Assembly (NCBI RefSeq): GCF_002252635.1
Contig: NZ_NQKX01000006.1
Location: 1 to 64,000 of the forward strand
Reading direction: 5' to 3'
DNA length: 64,000 nucleotides
Source of the DNA: Synechococcus sp. MW101C3
Lineage (GTDB): Bacteria; Cyanobacteriota; Cyanobacteriia; PCC-6307; Cyanobiaceae
The notes under the pieces were generated by a model. It saw only the letters and a program-made list of their open reading frames with translations. It made no database searches and had not been told where the DNA came from. The translations under genes and the position numbers were made by a program. Shown piece after piece: positions 6,460 through 15,190 of this stretch (positions within the stretch are counted from its first letter, which is position 1; each line of letters opens with the position of its first letter).

Positions 6460-9045
6460 TCATTTCCGGGCAGCGGGCTTGGCGCGGCTCGTGGGCAGGG
6501 CCTGGCGGGGATCCTCCGGCCAGGGATGGCGCGGATAGCGGCCCCGAAGCTCGGCGCGCACCTGCCGGTAGCTGCTGCCCCAGAAGCCGTCGAGGTCCTG
6601 GGTGATCTGGACCGGGCGGCCCGCGGGGGAGAGCAGGTGCAGGGTTACGTTCAGGCGCCCCTGGAGCAGCGCCGGCGTGCGGCTGCAACCGAACATCTCC
6701 TGCAGCCGCACGGCCAGCACGGGGGGAGAGTGGCCGTAGTCGATCGGTACCAGCCGTCCGGATGGCACCAGCAGCTTGGCAGGCAGGAGCTGGTCCAGGT
6801 CGCGGCGGCAATCCCAGGGGATCCCCGACCAGAGCGCTTCCTGTAGATCGAGCGCCTGCAACTCCTGCAGGGAACGCCGGCCGGCGAGTTGATCGCCGAG
6901 CCAGGCGCCGAAATCACCCCCCAGGGCCGCCTCGCTCCGGTCGGGCCAGGGTGGCCCCAGCTCCCGATGGGCCAGGCAGAGGCGTTGCTGCAACTGCCGG
7001 CTCCCGGCGCTCCAGGGCAGGGCGATGAGGCCGTGCTCCCGCAGGCCCGCCATCAGGGCGTCCTGCACCTGATCGAGCGGGGCGTCCTGCCAGGGCCGCC
7101 GGCTCAGCACCAGGGTCCCCAGTCGGTGCTCCCGCACGGCCACCACCCGTTGCTCCTGGCCATCCCAGCGAACCGTTGCCACGCTGCTGCCTTCAAGCTG
7201 GGCCAACTGCTCCAGGCTGGCCCTCGCCAGGGGGAGGGCCAGCAGAATCCGCGCCTCGCTGCCTCCGGCGTCGGCCCGGGCGATGGCCAGGACCTCGGCG
7301 CCCGCCAACGGATCGCCGGGATGGAGCCGGGCGCCGCGACCGTTACGCATCAGAAAGCGGCCCCCGGCTTCCTGACGGGCCAGGGCCACCTGCTCCGGGT
7401 AGGCCAAGCCGATCAGCACGGCCGCCTGCTGGGCTTCAGAGCCACCCGTGCTGGCTCTGAAGCCGCTGGTCGCCAACGGTTGGGCCACGCGCCACCCGCC
7501 CGCCTGCCGCTGCAGCTGTGCCAGCTGTTGGAGCAGGAGCTGACGGCGAGGGTCAGCGCCTCCTTGCCTCAACCAGTCGAGCCGCCGCAGCAGATCCGAG
7601 CCGGCTTCCTGTAGCCCGAGCGGATCGCGGGCCTCCAGCAGCACCGCCAGCTCGCAGGCCAACGGCAGCAGGTTGCGCTGCTTGGCGATCAGCAGCATGT
7701 GGGCGAGCCGGGGATGCAGGCCTAGCTGGGCCATGGCACGGCCATGGGCCGTGATGCGGCCGTGGACGTCCGTGGCTCCGAGCTGGCCCAGCAGGTCGAT
7801 CGCCGCCAGCAATGGCTGCTGTGGGGGGGGATCCAGCCAGGGCAACGACCCCCCGGCTCCAGCGCCCCACTGCGCCAGTTGCAGGGCCACCGGCAGGGGA
7901 TCCCGCTCCAGCAGCTCCGGCAGATCGAACGGAGGACGCCGCTGCTGCTCTGCCGGCGACCAGAGCCGCAGACAGCGGCCCGGGCCCAGTCGTCCGGCCC
8001 TGCCCTGACGCTGGGTGGCTGAGGCCTGGCTCGCCGGCTGCGTGACCAGCCCATCCATGCCGGTGCCGTGATCGAAGCGGCTGCGACGGCTGAGGCCGCT
8101 GTCGATCACCAGACGCACACCCGCGATCGTGAGCGAGCTCTCGGCGATGGCGCTGGCGAGCACTACCTTGCCCGCCTCGCTGCGTGCCTCCCGCATGGCC
8201 GCCGACTGCGCTCCCAGCGGCAAGCCACCGTGCAGGGGGGCAAGTTCCAGCTCCGCCCCCCAGCCAGTGGCCTGGATCGCCCGTTGGCATTGGAGGATTT
8301 CCCGCTGTCCGGGCAGAAACACCAGCACGGTTTCGCCTGTGCCGCGGGCTTCCAGCCAATGCTGCTCAAGCCCGCGCACCACCTGCTGCTCCAGGGTCTC
8401 CTGCGGCCTCGGGGGCTGGTACGCCAGTTGCACCGGGAAGCTTTTCCCTTCACTGCGGATCACTGCGGCCTCCGGCAGCTGGCGGGCCAGCGGGGTGAGA
8501 TCCAGCGTGGCCGACATCACCAGCAGGCGCAGCTCCGGCGCCAGCAGTGGCCGGGATTCCAGTAGTAACGCCAGGGCGAGATCCGTGTCCGCTCGGCGCT
8601 CGTGAAACTCGTCGAAGATCACACACGACACGCCCGTGAGTGCGGGATCTCCTTGCAGCCGCCGCAGGAACAGCCCATCGGTCAGCACTTCAAGCCGGGT
8701 GGCTGCCGAACAGCGCTGCTCAAGCCGCACCCGATAGCCCACCGTGCCGCCCACCGCTTCATCGAGGCTGGCGGCGAGCCGCTGTGCGGCGGCCTTGGCC
8801 GCCAGACGCCGGGGCTCCAGCATCAGAACGGTGTGGGGTTCAGCCTGGGGCAGTTGCTCCTGCAGGCGGCGCAGTAGCGCCAGCGGGACACGTGTGGTCT
8901 TGCCTGCTCCGGGGGGGGCGTGCAGCAGCACTGTGGATCCGGCCGGCTCAAGCCGCTCCAGGATGTCCGGCAGAACCGCCTCAATCGGCAGGGGGGCCTT
9001 GGACGGGCCAGAGGCCGGAGGGAAGCTACGCCCGAGCGGTTGCAT
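6460..9045 (-). CDS. hrpB: ATP-dependent helicase HrpB (DEAH box)
   Basis: A DExH/DEAH-box RNA helicase of the HrpB type. Walker A reads PPGAGKTTRVPLALL near residue 45 (from the ATG at 9045), motif II is DEFHERRADTD, motif III is SATLD, and motif VI is QRQGRAGR within the RecA2 domain. The helicase-associated and HrpB C-terminal domains follow; the C-terminus contains PVQITQDLDGFWGSSYRQVRAELRGRYPRHPWPEDP-type sequence, diagnostic for HrpB. A TTG 13 codons upstream could also be used. Its cellular role is poorly defined in bacteria; there is no operon partner. Length matches the family. Confidence 0.92.
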   Translation of the reverse strand: MQPLGRSFPPASGPSKAPLPIEAVLPDILERLEPAGSTVLLHAPPGAGKTTRVPLALLRRLQEQLPQAEPHTVLMLEPRRLAAKAAAQRLAASLDEAVGGTVGYRVRLEQRCSAATRLEVLTDGLFLRRLQGDPALTGVSCVIFDEFHERRADTDLALALLLESRPLLAPELRLLVMSATLDLTPLARQLPEAAVIRSEGKSFPVQLAYQPPRPQETLEQQVVRGLEQHWLEARGTGETVLVFLPGQREILQCQRAIQATGWGAELELAPLHGGLPLGAQSAAMREARSEAGKVVLASAIAESSLTIAGVRLVIDSGLSRRSRFDHGTGMDGLVTQPASQASATQRQGRAGRLGPGRCLRLWSPAEQQRRPPFDLPELLERDPLPVALQLAQWGAGAGGSLPWLDPPPQQPLLAAIDLLGQLGATDVHGRITAHGRAMAQLGLHPRLAHMLLIAKQRNLLPLACELAVLLEARDPLGLQEAGSDLLRRLDWLRQGGADPRRQLLLQQLAQLQRQAGGWRVAQPLATSGFRASTGGSEAQQAAVLIGLAYPEQVALARQEAGGRFLMRNGRGARLHPGDPLAGAEVLAIARADAGGSEARILLALPLARASLEQLAQLEGSSVATVRWDGQEQRVVAVREHRLGTLVLSRRPWQDAPLDQVQDALMAGLREHGLIALPWSAGSRQLQQRLCLAHRELGPPWPDRSEAALGGDFGAWLGDQLAGRRSLQELQALDLQEALWSGIPWDCRRDLDQLLPAKLLVPSGRLVPIDYGHSPPVLAVRLQEMFGCSRTPALLQGRLNVTLHLLSPAGRPVQITQDLDGFWGSSYRQVRAELRGRYPRHPWPEDPRQALPTSRAKPAARK

Positions 9046-9118
9046 GCCGGATCTCAGCGGCAGTCCGACGATGGTCCCCGGCAACGCAGGCGGGGGTCAG
9101 CCGGAGGTCGCTGCGGGA

Positions 9119-9223
9119 TCAGCCGAGCAGCTTCAGGATCAAAGCCAGCAGGGCGGTGCTGAGCAGCCCGAGGGATGCCAGCAGTCTCACCAGGGGTCCG
9201 ATGGACAGGGCCAGCGAGGACAT
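9119..9223 (-). CDS. Possible 34-residue single-helix membrane peptide
   Basis: From the ATG at 9223 the minus strand encodes MSSLALSIGPLVRLLASLGL and then a second, continuous Leu/Ala-rich stretch ending LKLLG and a TGA. Composition is that of a one-helix membrane peptide, similar in size to the small photosystem and cytochrome b6f subunits, but I cannot match it to any of them. There is no clear Shine-Dalgarno sequence. It lies just upstream of hrpB on the same strand. It could be a chance frame in Leu-rich GC-rich DNA. Confidence 0.3.
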   Translation of the reverse strand: MSSLALSIGPLVRLLASLGLLSTALLALILKLLG

Positions 9224-9375
9224 AAAGAAAAACGGAAGAAACCGATGCGTCCGTTTTAGCGCCCCTCTGGACCACAGGTGGTGGTCTTAGCCACGTTTCT
9301 TTGCCTGTTGATCAGGGGTAGCGCCGCTGCCACGCCGATCGTCAGCAGCTTGCGCACGGCACCGCCGGCCGCCTT

Positions 9376-9810
9376 TCAACGCACGTGACGGGCGCCATCC
9401 ACCGGGTGATACGCCTCGCCGGTGGTTTCTTCGTAGACGACTGCCGGCAAGCCGGTTTCAAACATCGTCTGCAGGGCTTCCTTCAGGTAGGGGTTCCAGC
9501 CCCCGGTGGTGACCTTGCCGTGCCGCACGGTCCAGTCCCAGGTGCCCTGCAGGTCGCGGGGGATCCTGCCCTCCCGATCGCGGCGTGCCACGAGATCCTG
9601 GGATTCCACCAGGCCCACCAGGATTGGATCCTTGCCGTAGGAGGGCGTGAGGCTCAGCTCCAGGCGGATCGGATCTTCCTTTGTGAGCTGGAGGCGAAAC
9701 CGGGGAGGAAGTTTGAGGCTGCGCAGAACGGCCGCCACGATTCGAGTTCTCTGATCCAACTGTCGGCCTCCGCCGTGATTCGGTTCTACGTTCTGGTTGT
9801 ACCAGCCCAT
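9376..9810 (-). CDS. Conserved cyanobacterial protein of unknown function
   Basis: A soluble protein of 144 residues from the ATG at 9810 (154 if the ATG at 9840 is used). It contains RIVAAVLRSLKLPPRFRLQL, DPILVGLVESQDLVARRD and GTWDWTVRHGKVTTGGWNPYLKEALQ-type segments, with mixed alpha/beta character and no membrane helix or signal peptide. The balanced composition and clean frame suggest a real gene. I recognise no named domain. No operon partner. Confidence 0.65.
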   Translation of the reverse strand: MGWYNQNVEPNHGGGRQLDQRTRIVAAVLRSLKLPPRFRLQLTKEDPIRLELSLTPSYGKDPILVGLVESQDLVARRDREGRIPRDLQGTWDWTVRHGKVTTGGWNPYLKEALQTMFETGLPAVVYEETTGEAYHPVDGARHVR

Positions 9811-9897
9811 GGGACCGCAGCAGGCTGATCCGGTGCGCATGTGCGCAAGCCAAGGCTCCGCTCAGAGCGGGTAGCAGTTCATGGCGCCTTGGCTGGG

Positions 9898-10200
9898 CTA
9901 AGGGGTTTCCGGAGGAAGAACCGTTTCCTCCGCACCATCACTGAAGCGCACTGTCAACAGATCCTCCTGGGTAAGGCTGCCGTCGGCGTCGAGTAACTCC
10001 GGGTGGATGGTGAGACGGCCGGTGCGGTCAGTGCTCTCCGGCTGAGCACTGACCGGGGCGAAGGGGCTGGGAAACGGGAGATCGGCGGGTCGGGAGACCG
10101 CTGTGAATCCCTTGGCCATCACCCGGAACGCCTGCCACAGCAGGCCAAGCAGGCAGGCGCCGTAGAGGAGGGGAAATAGGCGGGCGAGAAAGGGGTCCAT
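9898..10200 (-). CDS. DUF2973 family small membrane protein
   Basis: A 100-residue protein. One N-terminal hydrophobic helix ([18 protein letters not shown]) is followed by a polar region and a C-terminal segment [23 protein letters not shown]. The 'HPELLD-DG' element after a single membrane helix is the signature I associate with DUF2973, a cyanobacterial family of unknown function. The start is the ATG at 10200, which places the helix at the very N-terminus. It is transcribed away from the DegP-type protease gene. Confidence 0.7.
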   Translation of the reverse strand: MDPFLARLFPLLYGACLLGLLWQAFRVMAKGFTAVSRPADLPFPSPFAPVSAQPESTDRTGRLTIHPELLDADGSLTQEDLLTVRFSDGAEETVLPPETP

Positions 10201-10243
10201 CGGTGATGGGCAAGCTGCCGTGGCCGTGGAAGGCCATGGCCCA

Positions 10244-10345
10244 TCATCGCCTGCTTGAAGACCCGGGTGCCATGCTCCAGGCCCAGAGGGTGCTGCAGGC
10301 GGCGCCAAAGGCGAGAAACACCAGCAGAACGCTGCTTGTGTCCAT
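10244..10345 (-). CDS. Possible 33-residue single-helix peptide upstream of the DUF2973 gene
   Basis: The ATG at 10345 opens a short frame [20 protein letters not shown] followed by [13 protein letters not shown] and a TGA. A single hydrophobic helix with a short polar N-terminus and a basic C-terminus is typical of cyanobacterial small thylakoid peptides, but I cannot name it. It lies 43 bases upstream of the DUF2973 gene on the same strand, in the otherwise empty 10201-10514 gap before the divergent protease. No clear ribosome binding site; it may be chance. Confidence 0.3.
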   Translation of the reverse strand: MDTSSVLLVFLAFGAACSTLWAWSMAPGSSSRR

Positions 10346-10514
10346 ATTCATTCATAAAAGTTCTTCAACCCTAGGGGCGGAGCGTCTTGCGTGCAGAGAT
10401 CCTTTGAGCCTGCGCTTTGCCGCACTTCGTCACACCTTCACTGCCGCAGGCGTTCCTCAACGCCAGGCAACACCGTTACGGTCGGAATCACGTCCCGTTC
10501 CTGTTCTGATCGCC

Positions 10515-11660
10515 ATGTCCATGAGGCGTTTGTCTCTCCGCCAGCTGCCTTATCTGCTCCCCCTTGCCGTTCTGCTGGCCTCCCCGGTGCTCACCCGGCC
10601 CGCTCCTGCGCCGGCCCAGGCTCAGCCAGGCGGTGCGCCTGGGCTCTCCCGGCAGTCGTTCGTCGCGGACGCTGTCCGCAGCGCCGGGCCGGCGGTGGTG
10701 ACGATCGACACGGAGCGAACGGTGGTGAGCGGTGGCGGCTCAGGGCTGCCGCGCGGCCTGATGGCTGATCCCTTTTTCCGCCAGTTCTTCAACCTGCCCC
10801 AGGCTCAGCAGCCGTCCCAGCGCACCGAGCGGGGTCAGGGCAGCGGTGTGATCTTCCAGGCCGATGGCCTGCTTCTGACCAACGCTCACGTGGTGGAGAA
10901 CAGCGACCGGGTGTATGTGGGCCTCAAGGATGGGCGCCGGGTGGAAGGGAAAGTGGTGGGGCTTGACCGGCTCACCGATCTCGCCTTGGTGCGTTTGCTG
11001 AGCCCAGGGCCGTGGCCGGTGGCCAGGCTCGGGAACTCTGATGCGCTGCAGGTGGGCGACTGGGCGATTGCAGTGGGCAATCCCTTCGGTCTCGATAACA
11101 CCGTGACCATGGGGATCATCAGTAACCTCAACCGCAACGTGAGCAAGCTGGGCATCACCGACAAGCGGCTGGATCTGATCCAGACCGATGCCGCCATCAA
11201 TCCCGGCAATTCCGGCGGGCCCTTGCTCAATGCCGATGGTGAAGTGGTGGGGATCAACACCCTGGTGCGCTCCGGCCCCGGCGCCGGCCTTGGTTTTGCG
11301 ATTCCGATCAACCGCGCCCGCAGCATCGCGAATCAGCTGCTGGCCACCGGCCGAGTGGACCACCCGATGATCGGCGTCGGCCTCGACAACGTGCCCGGCA
11401 CAAATCCAGGCAGCGCCCCGCGCGGTGCCCTCGTGCGCTCGGTGCTGCCGGGCAGCCCTGCCGCATCAGCGGGTCTGCGGCCCGGCGATGTGATCGTGGC
11501 GGTCGAGGGGCGTCCGCTGCCCGGCCCCGCCCAGATGATCGCCGCCGTGGAAAGCAATGGTGTGGGCCGGCCGATGGCGTTGCGCATCATCCGGAACGGC
11601 GCTGACATCGACCTTCAGGTCACCCCGACCGCCATGGTGGGCCAGGGCCAGCGGCGCTGA
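10515..11660 (+). CDS. HtrA/DegP-family periplasmic serine protease (HhoA/HhoB/HtrA type)
   Basis: A 381-residue trypsin-like protease with a PDZ domain that degrades or refolds damaged envelope proteins. Residues 1-36 form a signal peptide (basic start, Leu-rich core, then APAQA). The catalytic triad is visible: His125 in LTNAHVV, Asp155 in LTDLALV, Ser233 in NPGNSGGPL. One PDZ domain covers about residues 285-375 ([20 protein letters not shown]). The single PDZ matches cyanobacterial HhoA/HhoB/HtrA, but the three paralogs cannot be told apart here. The ATG at 10515 is chosen because the signal peptide starts there. Confidence 0.92.
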   Translation: MSMRRLSLRQLPYLLPLAVLLASPVLTRPAPAPAQAQPGGAPGLSRQSFVADAVRSAGPAVVTIDTERTVVSGGGSGLPRGLMADPFFRQFFNLPQAQQPSQRTERGQGSGVIFQADGLLLTNAHVVENSDRVYVGLKDGRRVEGKVVGLDRLTDLALVRLLSPGPWPVARLGNSDALQVGDWAIAVGNPFGLDNTVTMGIISNLNRNVSKLGITDKRLDLIQTDAAINPGNSGGPLLNADGEVVGINTLVRSGPGAGLGFAIPINRARSIANQLLATGRVDHPMIGVGLDNVPGTNPGSAPRGALVRSVLPGSPAASAGLRPGDVIVAVEGRPLPGPAQMIAAVESNGVGRPMALRIIRNGADIDLQVTPTAMVGQGQRR

Positions 11661-11785
11661 TCGATCTCCGGTGCCCAGCGATCCGGGCCACTGAGCAGCT
11701 CGCAGAAACGGACGGTGATCAGCAGGGCGACAAAAACGAGCACTGCTGCAGACCCTGGCGAGAGGAATCACGAAGCGAAAGGTCA

Positions 11786-11820
11786 GAGAAAAGCCATTGG
11801 GTCGTCAGACCCAATGGCTT
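11786..11820 (-). terminator. Strong hairpin, probable minus-strand terminator
   Basis: A perfect 13-bp stem (AAGCCATTGGGTC / GACCCAATGGCTT) with a four-base loop. Reading on the minus strand it is followed by TTTTCTC, which would fit termination of transcription from the NblA-like gene about 170 bases upstream. On the plus strand no T tract follows, so it is a weaker candidate for ending the protease transcript. The rest of the 11661-11991 gap holds nothing that I recognise. Confidence 0.6.
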
Positions 11821-11991
11821 GCTCGTTGGCGTTCAGGCTTGAGTCAAACGGGCTTGGGTCCGTCCTCCTTGGGACAATCGGCCGTGCGCCAATCGGCATT
11901 GCGATTGGATCTTGTGAACCATGCAGCCGCTGGTTGAGCGCTGCCGGCCGGAGGGGCTGGCAGCGCTGGGGCGACAGTTCAGAGGCCACCG

Positions 11992-12264
11992 TCAGAGCAC
12001 ATCCGGGCCAGCCACGGAAAACTCCTGATTCACTTTGAGAGCCGTGGGCTGGCTCTGCCCCGGAGGGTCGCTGAGGCGGCTCGGCGGACTGCCGAGCTGC
12101 TGGCGCATCATCCACTCGGTAGCGGCCCGCTGGGTTTGCCAGGCCTGGAGCAGCTGTTTGGCCAGACCGCGCAGCGACTGGGCGTCTCCGGTGGAGTCGA
12201 TGACGCGGGTCATGCGCTCCAACTCAAATTGCTGGCCAAGGGTGAGGGCGAGCGGTTCGGACAT
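11992..12264 (-). CDS. Small helical protein resembling NblA (weak similarity)
   Basis: A 90-residue cytosolic protein from the ATG at 12264. The first 60 residues read EPLALTLGQQFELERM, then two helical stretches ending WMMRQQLGSPP. The order 'L-LEQQF-L-R ... QAQEFLVEL-RQMMVRE ... LKHQWG' of NblA, the phycobilisome degradation adaptor, can be overlaid on this, including LGQQFELERM, LAKQLLQAW and MMRQQLG. The last 30 residues are extra and look disordered. NblA relation is inference from pattern only; the residues that bind phycobiliprotein are not well matched. An unrelated helical-hairpin protein is equally possible. Confidence 0.5.
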   Translation of the reverse strand: MSEPLALTLGQQFELERMTRVIDSTGDAQSLRGLAKQLLQAWQTQRAATEWMMRQQLGSPPSRLSDPPGQSQPTALKVNQEFSVAGPDVL

Positions 12265-12393
12265 TCCTGGCATCGCGGCGGATCAATGAGCCGCCCCAAT
12301 GCTACGAAGTGTTTCGAGGTCGCTCGTATCGATCGCCACAGAGTTAGGGGGATCGTGTCAGGGTCCCACCATGGCGGGTCTCGCGCCCAGGGA

Positions 12394-12594
12394 TCAGTGG
12401 TGCATCCGCAATTGCTCTACACACTCGGTGATGCAGGCACCATCATCCAGTGAGCAAGTGGTGATGCATTCGAAGTAAGACTCGACAGAGTCTCCTGCGG
12501 CATCTCGCCCGAGGGCAGCATCCATGGCGATCATGCCGCCGTCAAGGGCGTCGGCGCCAAAGGAGGAGGAGGAGGTCAGACGGGGATCGCTCAT
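12394..12594 (-). CDS. 66-residue mini-protein with twin CX3C motif
   Basis: The C-terminal third contains four cysteines arranged C-x3-C-x6-C-x3-C (CITTC, then CITEC six residues on) in an acidic helical hairpin context. The first 35 residues are polar and Ala/Asp-rich. Such spacing suits two short helices clamped by disulphides or a metal site. The start is the ATG at 12594. The gene stands alone between the NblA-like gene and the ABC-F gene. I believe similar small proteins occur in picocyanobacteria, but no function is known to me. Confidence 0.6.
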   Translation of the reverse strand: MSDPRLTSSSSFGADALDGGMIAMDAALGRDAAGDSVESYFECITTCSLDDGACITECVEQLRMHH

Positions 12595-12998
12595 TGGTCC
12601 TGCGGCGTGGGATACGGTCAGGATATGCAGATCAATAGGAGGGGTCCAGGAAAATGAGTTTTCCTGCCTAAGCCTTCATGAAGTTTTCTGTGGTATTCGC
12701 TGCATAGAGCGGGCTCTCAGGCGCTTCTCCTGCCTCAGGTCCAGGTGATGCATCCGGCCGTAAGCGGGTGTGGAGTGGCGGGAAGCGGGCCTGGCCATGG
12801 TTGGCGCCCCGCGCAAAAGGCCTGGACACCACTGACCCCGCACAGCTGAAGCCCGGCTCCGACAGCGGGTGATCAGGCGTTGAGGGGCCGGTGGGATGCA
12901 CCGATTGGTCCGGTTGCTTTCGGTTGGTACCCCTGCTTCCTGGTGGTCAACCGTCTGGGGTTGGCGCTGTGGCTTGCCCTGGCTGCGGGCGGCCGCGC
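12595..12998. other. Intergenic region with a small perfect hairpin
   Basis: About 400 bases without a convincing gene. The only structure I see is an inverted repeat at 12647-12666 (CAGGAAAA / TTTTCCTG with a four-base loop), preceded by a GGAGG at 12638-12642. On the plus strand a Shine-Dalgarno-like element precedes an ATG inside the loop, but the frame stops after six codons (ATG at 12654, TAA at 12669). Confidence 0.5.
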
Positions 12999-14726
12999 TC
13001 AGTCCTGGCGGGTCTTGCGCGAGGCCGCTTTGGCCTGCTGCTTTTCCTTGTTGGCGGCCGTTCTGGCGCGACGGGCCTGGACCTCCTGCTCCAGCCGATC
13101 GGCTTCGGCCTCTTCGCGCTTTTTCTCCAGGTAGTAGGCGTAATCCCCCCGGTAGAGCACCAGCTCGCCATCGCGCAGCTCCACGATGCGGTTGGCCACC
13201 TGGGCGATGAAATAGCGGTCGTGGGAGACGATCAGCGCCGCCCCGTCGTACTCCTGCAGTGCCTGCTCGAGCATCTGCTTGGCGGGGATGTCGAGGTGGT
13301 TGGTGGGCTCGTCAAGGATCAGCAGGTTGCAGGGAGTGAGCAGCATCAACGCCAGAGCCAGCCGCGCCTTTTCGCCGCCGCTGAGCTGCCCCACCTGTTT
13401 GAACACCGCATCGTTGCTGAAGCAGAAGCTGCCCAGCAGGGAGCGCACCTGGGTCTGGGTCCAGTCGGGCACCGCCTCGAACAGGGTGTCGATCACGGTT
13501 TTCTCCAGATCGAGTGCCTCGGCCTGGTTCTGCTCGAAGTAACCCGGCACCACGTTGTGATCGCCAAGGCGGGCGATGCCCTCGTCGACCGGCTCCAGAC
13601 CCATCACCAGGCGCAGCAGCGTCGATTTTCCGGCGCCGTTGGGGCCGACAAAGGCGATCCGATCGCCCCGCTCCACTTCGAGCCCTGCGCCGAGAAACAG
13701 GATCCGGTCGCCGTAGCTGTGGCTTATGTCTTCGATCAGCGCCACCTGCCGGCCGGAGCGGGGCGCCGGCGGGAACTGGAAGCTGGGGCCGGACACCCCT
13801 TCCAGCGGAGCTTCGATCCGCTCCACCTTCTCCAGCAGCTTTTCGCGGCTCTTGGCCTGGGTGCTGCGGGTGGCGCTGGCGCGGAAGCGGTCGATGTAGG
13901 CCTGCTGGCCCGCCAGTTCCTTCTGCTGCCGTTCGAAGGCGGCCTGGGTGGCTTCCCTCTCCAGTGCCTTCTGCTCAAGGTGCTGGCTGTAGTTGCCCAG
14001 GTAGGTGCGGGAGATGCCGCGCTCGGTTTCCACGATCTGGTTGCAGATCCTGTCGAGGAAGGTGCGGTCGTGACTGACCACAACGATCGGCACGGGCTGG
14101 GCCACTAGGTAACCCTCCAGCCACTGGATCGTTTCCACATCCAGGTGGTTGGTGGGTTCGTCGAGCAGCAGCAGATCGGGATCCTGCAGCAGGACCTTGC
14201 CGAGCGCGATCCGCATCTGCCAGCCGCCGGAGTAGTCGCCCACCGGCAGGTCGGCGGATTCGGGGGTGAAGCCGATCGTGGGCAGGAGCTTGTCGATGCG
14301 GGCGTCGAGTTCGTAGCCGTGCAGGGCTTCGAAGCGGCTGTGCAGCCGCCCCAGTTCGTGGATCAGATCGTCGAGATGATCGGGGTCGGTGCTGGCCTGC
14401 TCGCTCGCCATTTCATGCTCCACCCGGTGCTGCCGGATCAGCACCTCGGCGGCCTCCCCGAACGCCTGGAAGAGCTCCTCCCGCACGGTACGGCTGGGAT
14501 CCACATCGAATTCCTGCTTGAGGTACACGATGCGGGGATTCCCCTGGCGCACCACCTGGCCGCTGCTGGGTTCCTCAAGCCCGGCGATCAGCCGCAGCTG
14601 GGTGGATTTGCCGGCACCGTTCACCCCCACCAGACCGATACGGTCGCCTGGCTTCACTTCCCAGGTGACGTCGCGCAGCACTTCGCCGGTGGGGTAAAGC
14701 TTTGAGACGCGTTCCAGACGAAGCAC
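12999..14726 (-). CDS. ABC-F family ATPase (Uup/EttA-type translation factor)
   Basis: A 575-residue soluble protein with two ABC cassettes in one chain and no membrane segment, the ABC-F layout. Cassette 1 has Walker A GVNGAGKST (about residues 34-42), signature YSGGWQMR and Walker B LLLLDEPTNHLD; cassette 2 has GPNGAGKST, LSGGEKARLALAL and LLILDEPTNHLD. The linker between them (about residues 245-310) is the charged P-site-tRNA-interaction region, and the C-terminus is a Lys/Arg/Glu-rich coiled tail. ABC-F proteins act on the ribosome; Uup, EttA and YheS types are not separable by eye. Monocistronic. Confidence 0.93.
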   Translation of the reverse strand: MLRLERVSKLYPTGEVLRDVTWEVKPGDRIGLVGVNGAGKSTQLRLIAGLEEPSSGQVVRQGNPRIVYLKQEFDVDPSRTVREELFQAFGEAAEVLIRQHRVEHEMASEQASTDPDHLDDLIHELGRLHSRFEALHGYELDARIDKLLPTIGFTPESADLPVGDYSGGWQMRIALGKVLLQDPDLLLLDEPTNHLDVETIQWLEGYLVAQPVPIVVVSHDRTFLDRICNQIVETERGISRTYLGNYSQHLEQKALEREATQAAFERQQKELAGQQAYIDRFRASATRSTQAKSREKLLEKVERIEAPLEGVSGPSFQFPPAPRSGRQVALIEDISHSYGDRILFLGAGLEVERGDRIAFVGPNGAGKSTLLRLVMGLEPVDEGIARLGDHNVVPGYFEQNQAEALDLEKTVIDTLFEAVPDWTQTQVRSLLGSFCFSNDAVFKQVGQLSGGEKARLALALMLLTPCNLLILDEPTNHLDIPAKQMLEQALQEYDGAALIVSHDRYFIAQVANRIVELRDGELVLYRGDYAYYLEKKREEAEADRLEQEVQARRARTAANKEKQQAKAASRKTRQD

Positions 14727-14842
14727 AGCGTGGGGGGTATTGGGAGTTGTGTCCCATCATCACGCCTGTGCCCGCCTGGAACCGTATCGGCACACTGGAG
14801 GGAGGAGAAAGGCGCCGCGATGATGACCCACCGGCTGGAGCC

Positions 14843-15076
14843 ATGGTGAAACGACTGGAGCAAGTGGCGGCGCTGGTGGTGGCCGCCGGTCTGGCACTGG
14901 TGAGCTACTGGCTGTTCTTCAGCTGGTCGCAGGGTGGCCGCTCCGATCGCCTGGCTCCGCGCAGCCTGACGCCCATGCCGGAAGGAACGGGAACCGAGCT
15001 GGCGCGCCCCCAAGGAACAGCCGCGCCGTTAGCAGGGGGCAACCTGCCGCTGCCAGCGGACCGCACACACCCCTGA
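14843..15076 (+). CDS. Small single-helix membrane protein of unknown function
   Basis: A 77-residue protein starting at the ATG at 14843. One hydrophobic helix (QVAALVVAAGLALVSYWLFF, about residues 7-26) is followed by a Pro/Gly-rich polar tail that probably faces the lumen or periplasm. It is transcribed divergently from the ABC-F gene, 116 bases away. The composition and position support a gene, but I know no family. Its stop is followed by an inverted repeat at 15079-15111 (TGGCGCAC / GTGCGCCA, 17-base loop) without a T tract. Confidence 0.5.
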   Translation: MVKRLEQVAALVVAAGLALVSYWLFFSWSQGGRSDRLAPRSLTPMPEGTGTELARPQGTAAPLAGGNLPLPADRTHP

Positions 15077-15190
15077 GCTGGCGCACCTCCCTCTTCATCA
15101 GACGTGCGCCAAGGGGCTTGCGCAGAGCCACGCCGGCCGGGTTACGTAGAGCTCGCTGGCCTGGCCTGAGCAGATAGCTGCGCACCTCGA

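Noticed and set aside
12891-14108. Long plus-strand frame of about 400 codons
   Set aside because: It is antisense to the ABC-F gene, and its His/Gln/Val-rich composition is the mirror of Leu/Glu/Asp-rich coding sequence.
15079-15111. Inverted repeat TGGCGCAC/GTGCGCCA as a terminator
   Set aside because: The 17-base loop and missing T tract make it weak; noted only with the neighbouring gene.
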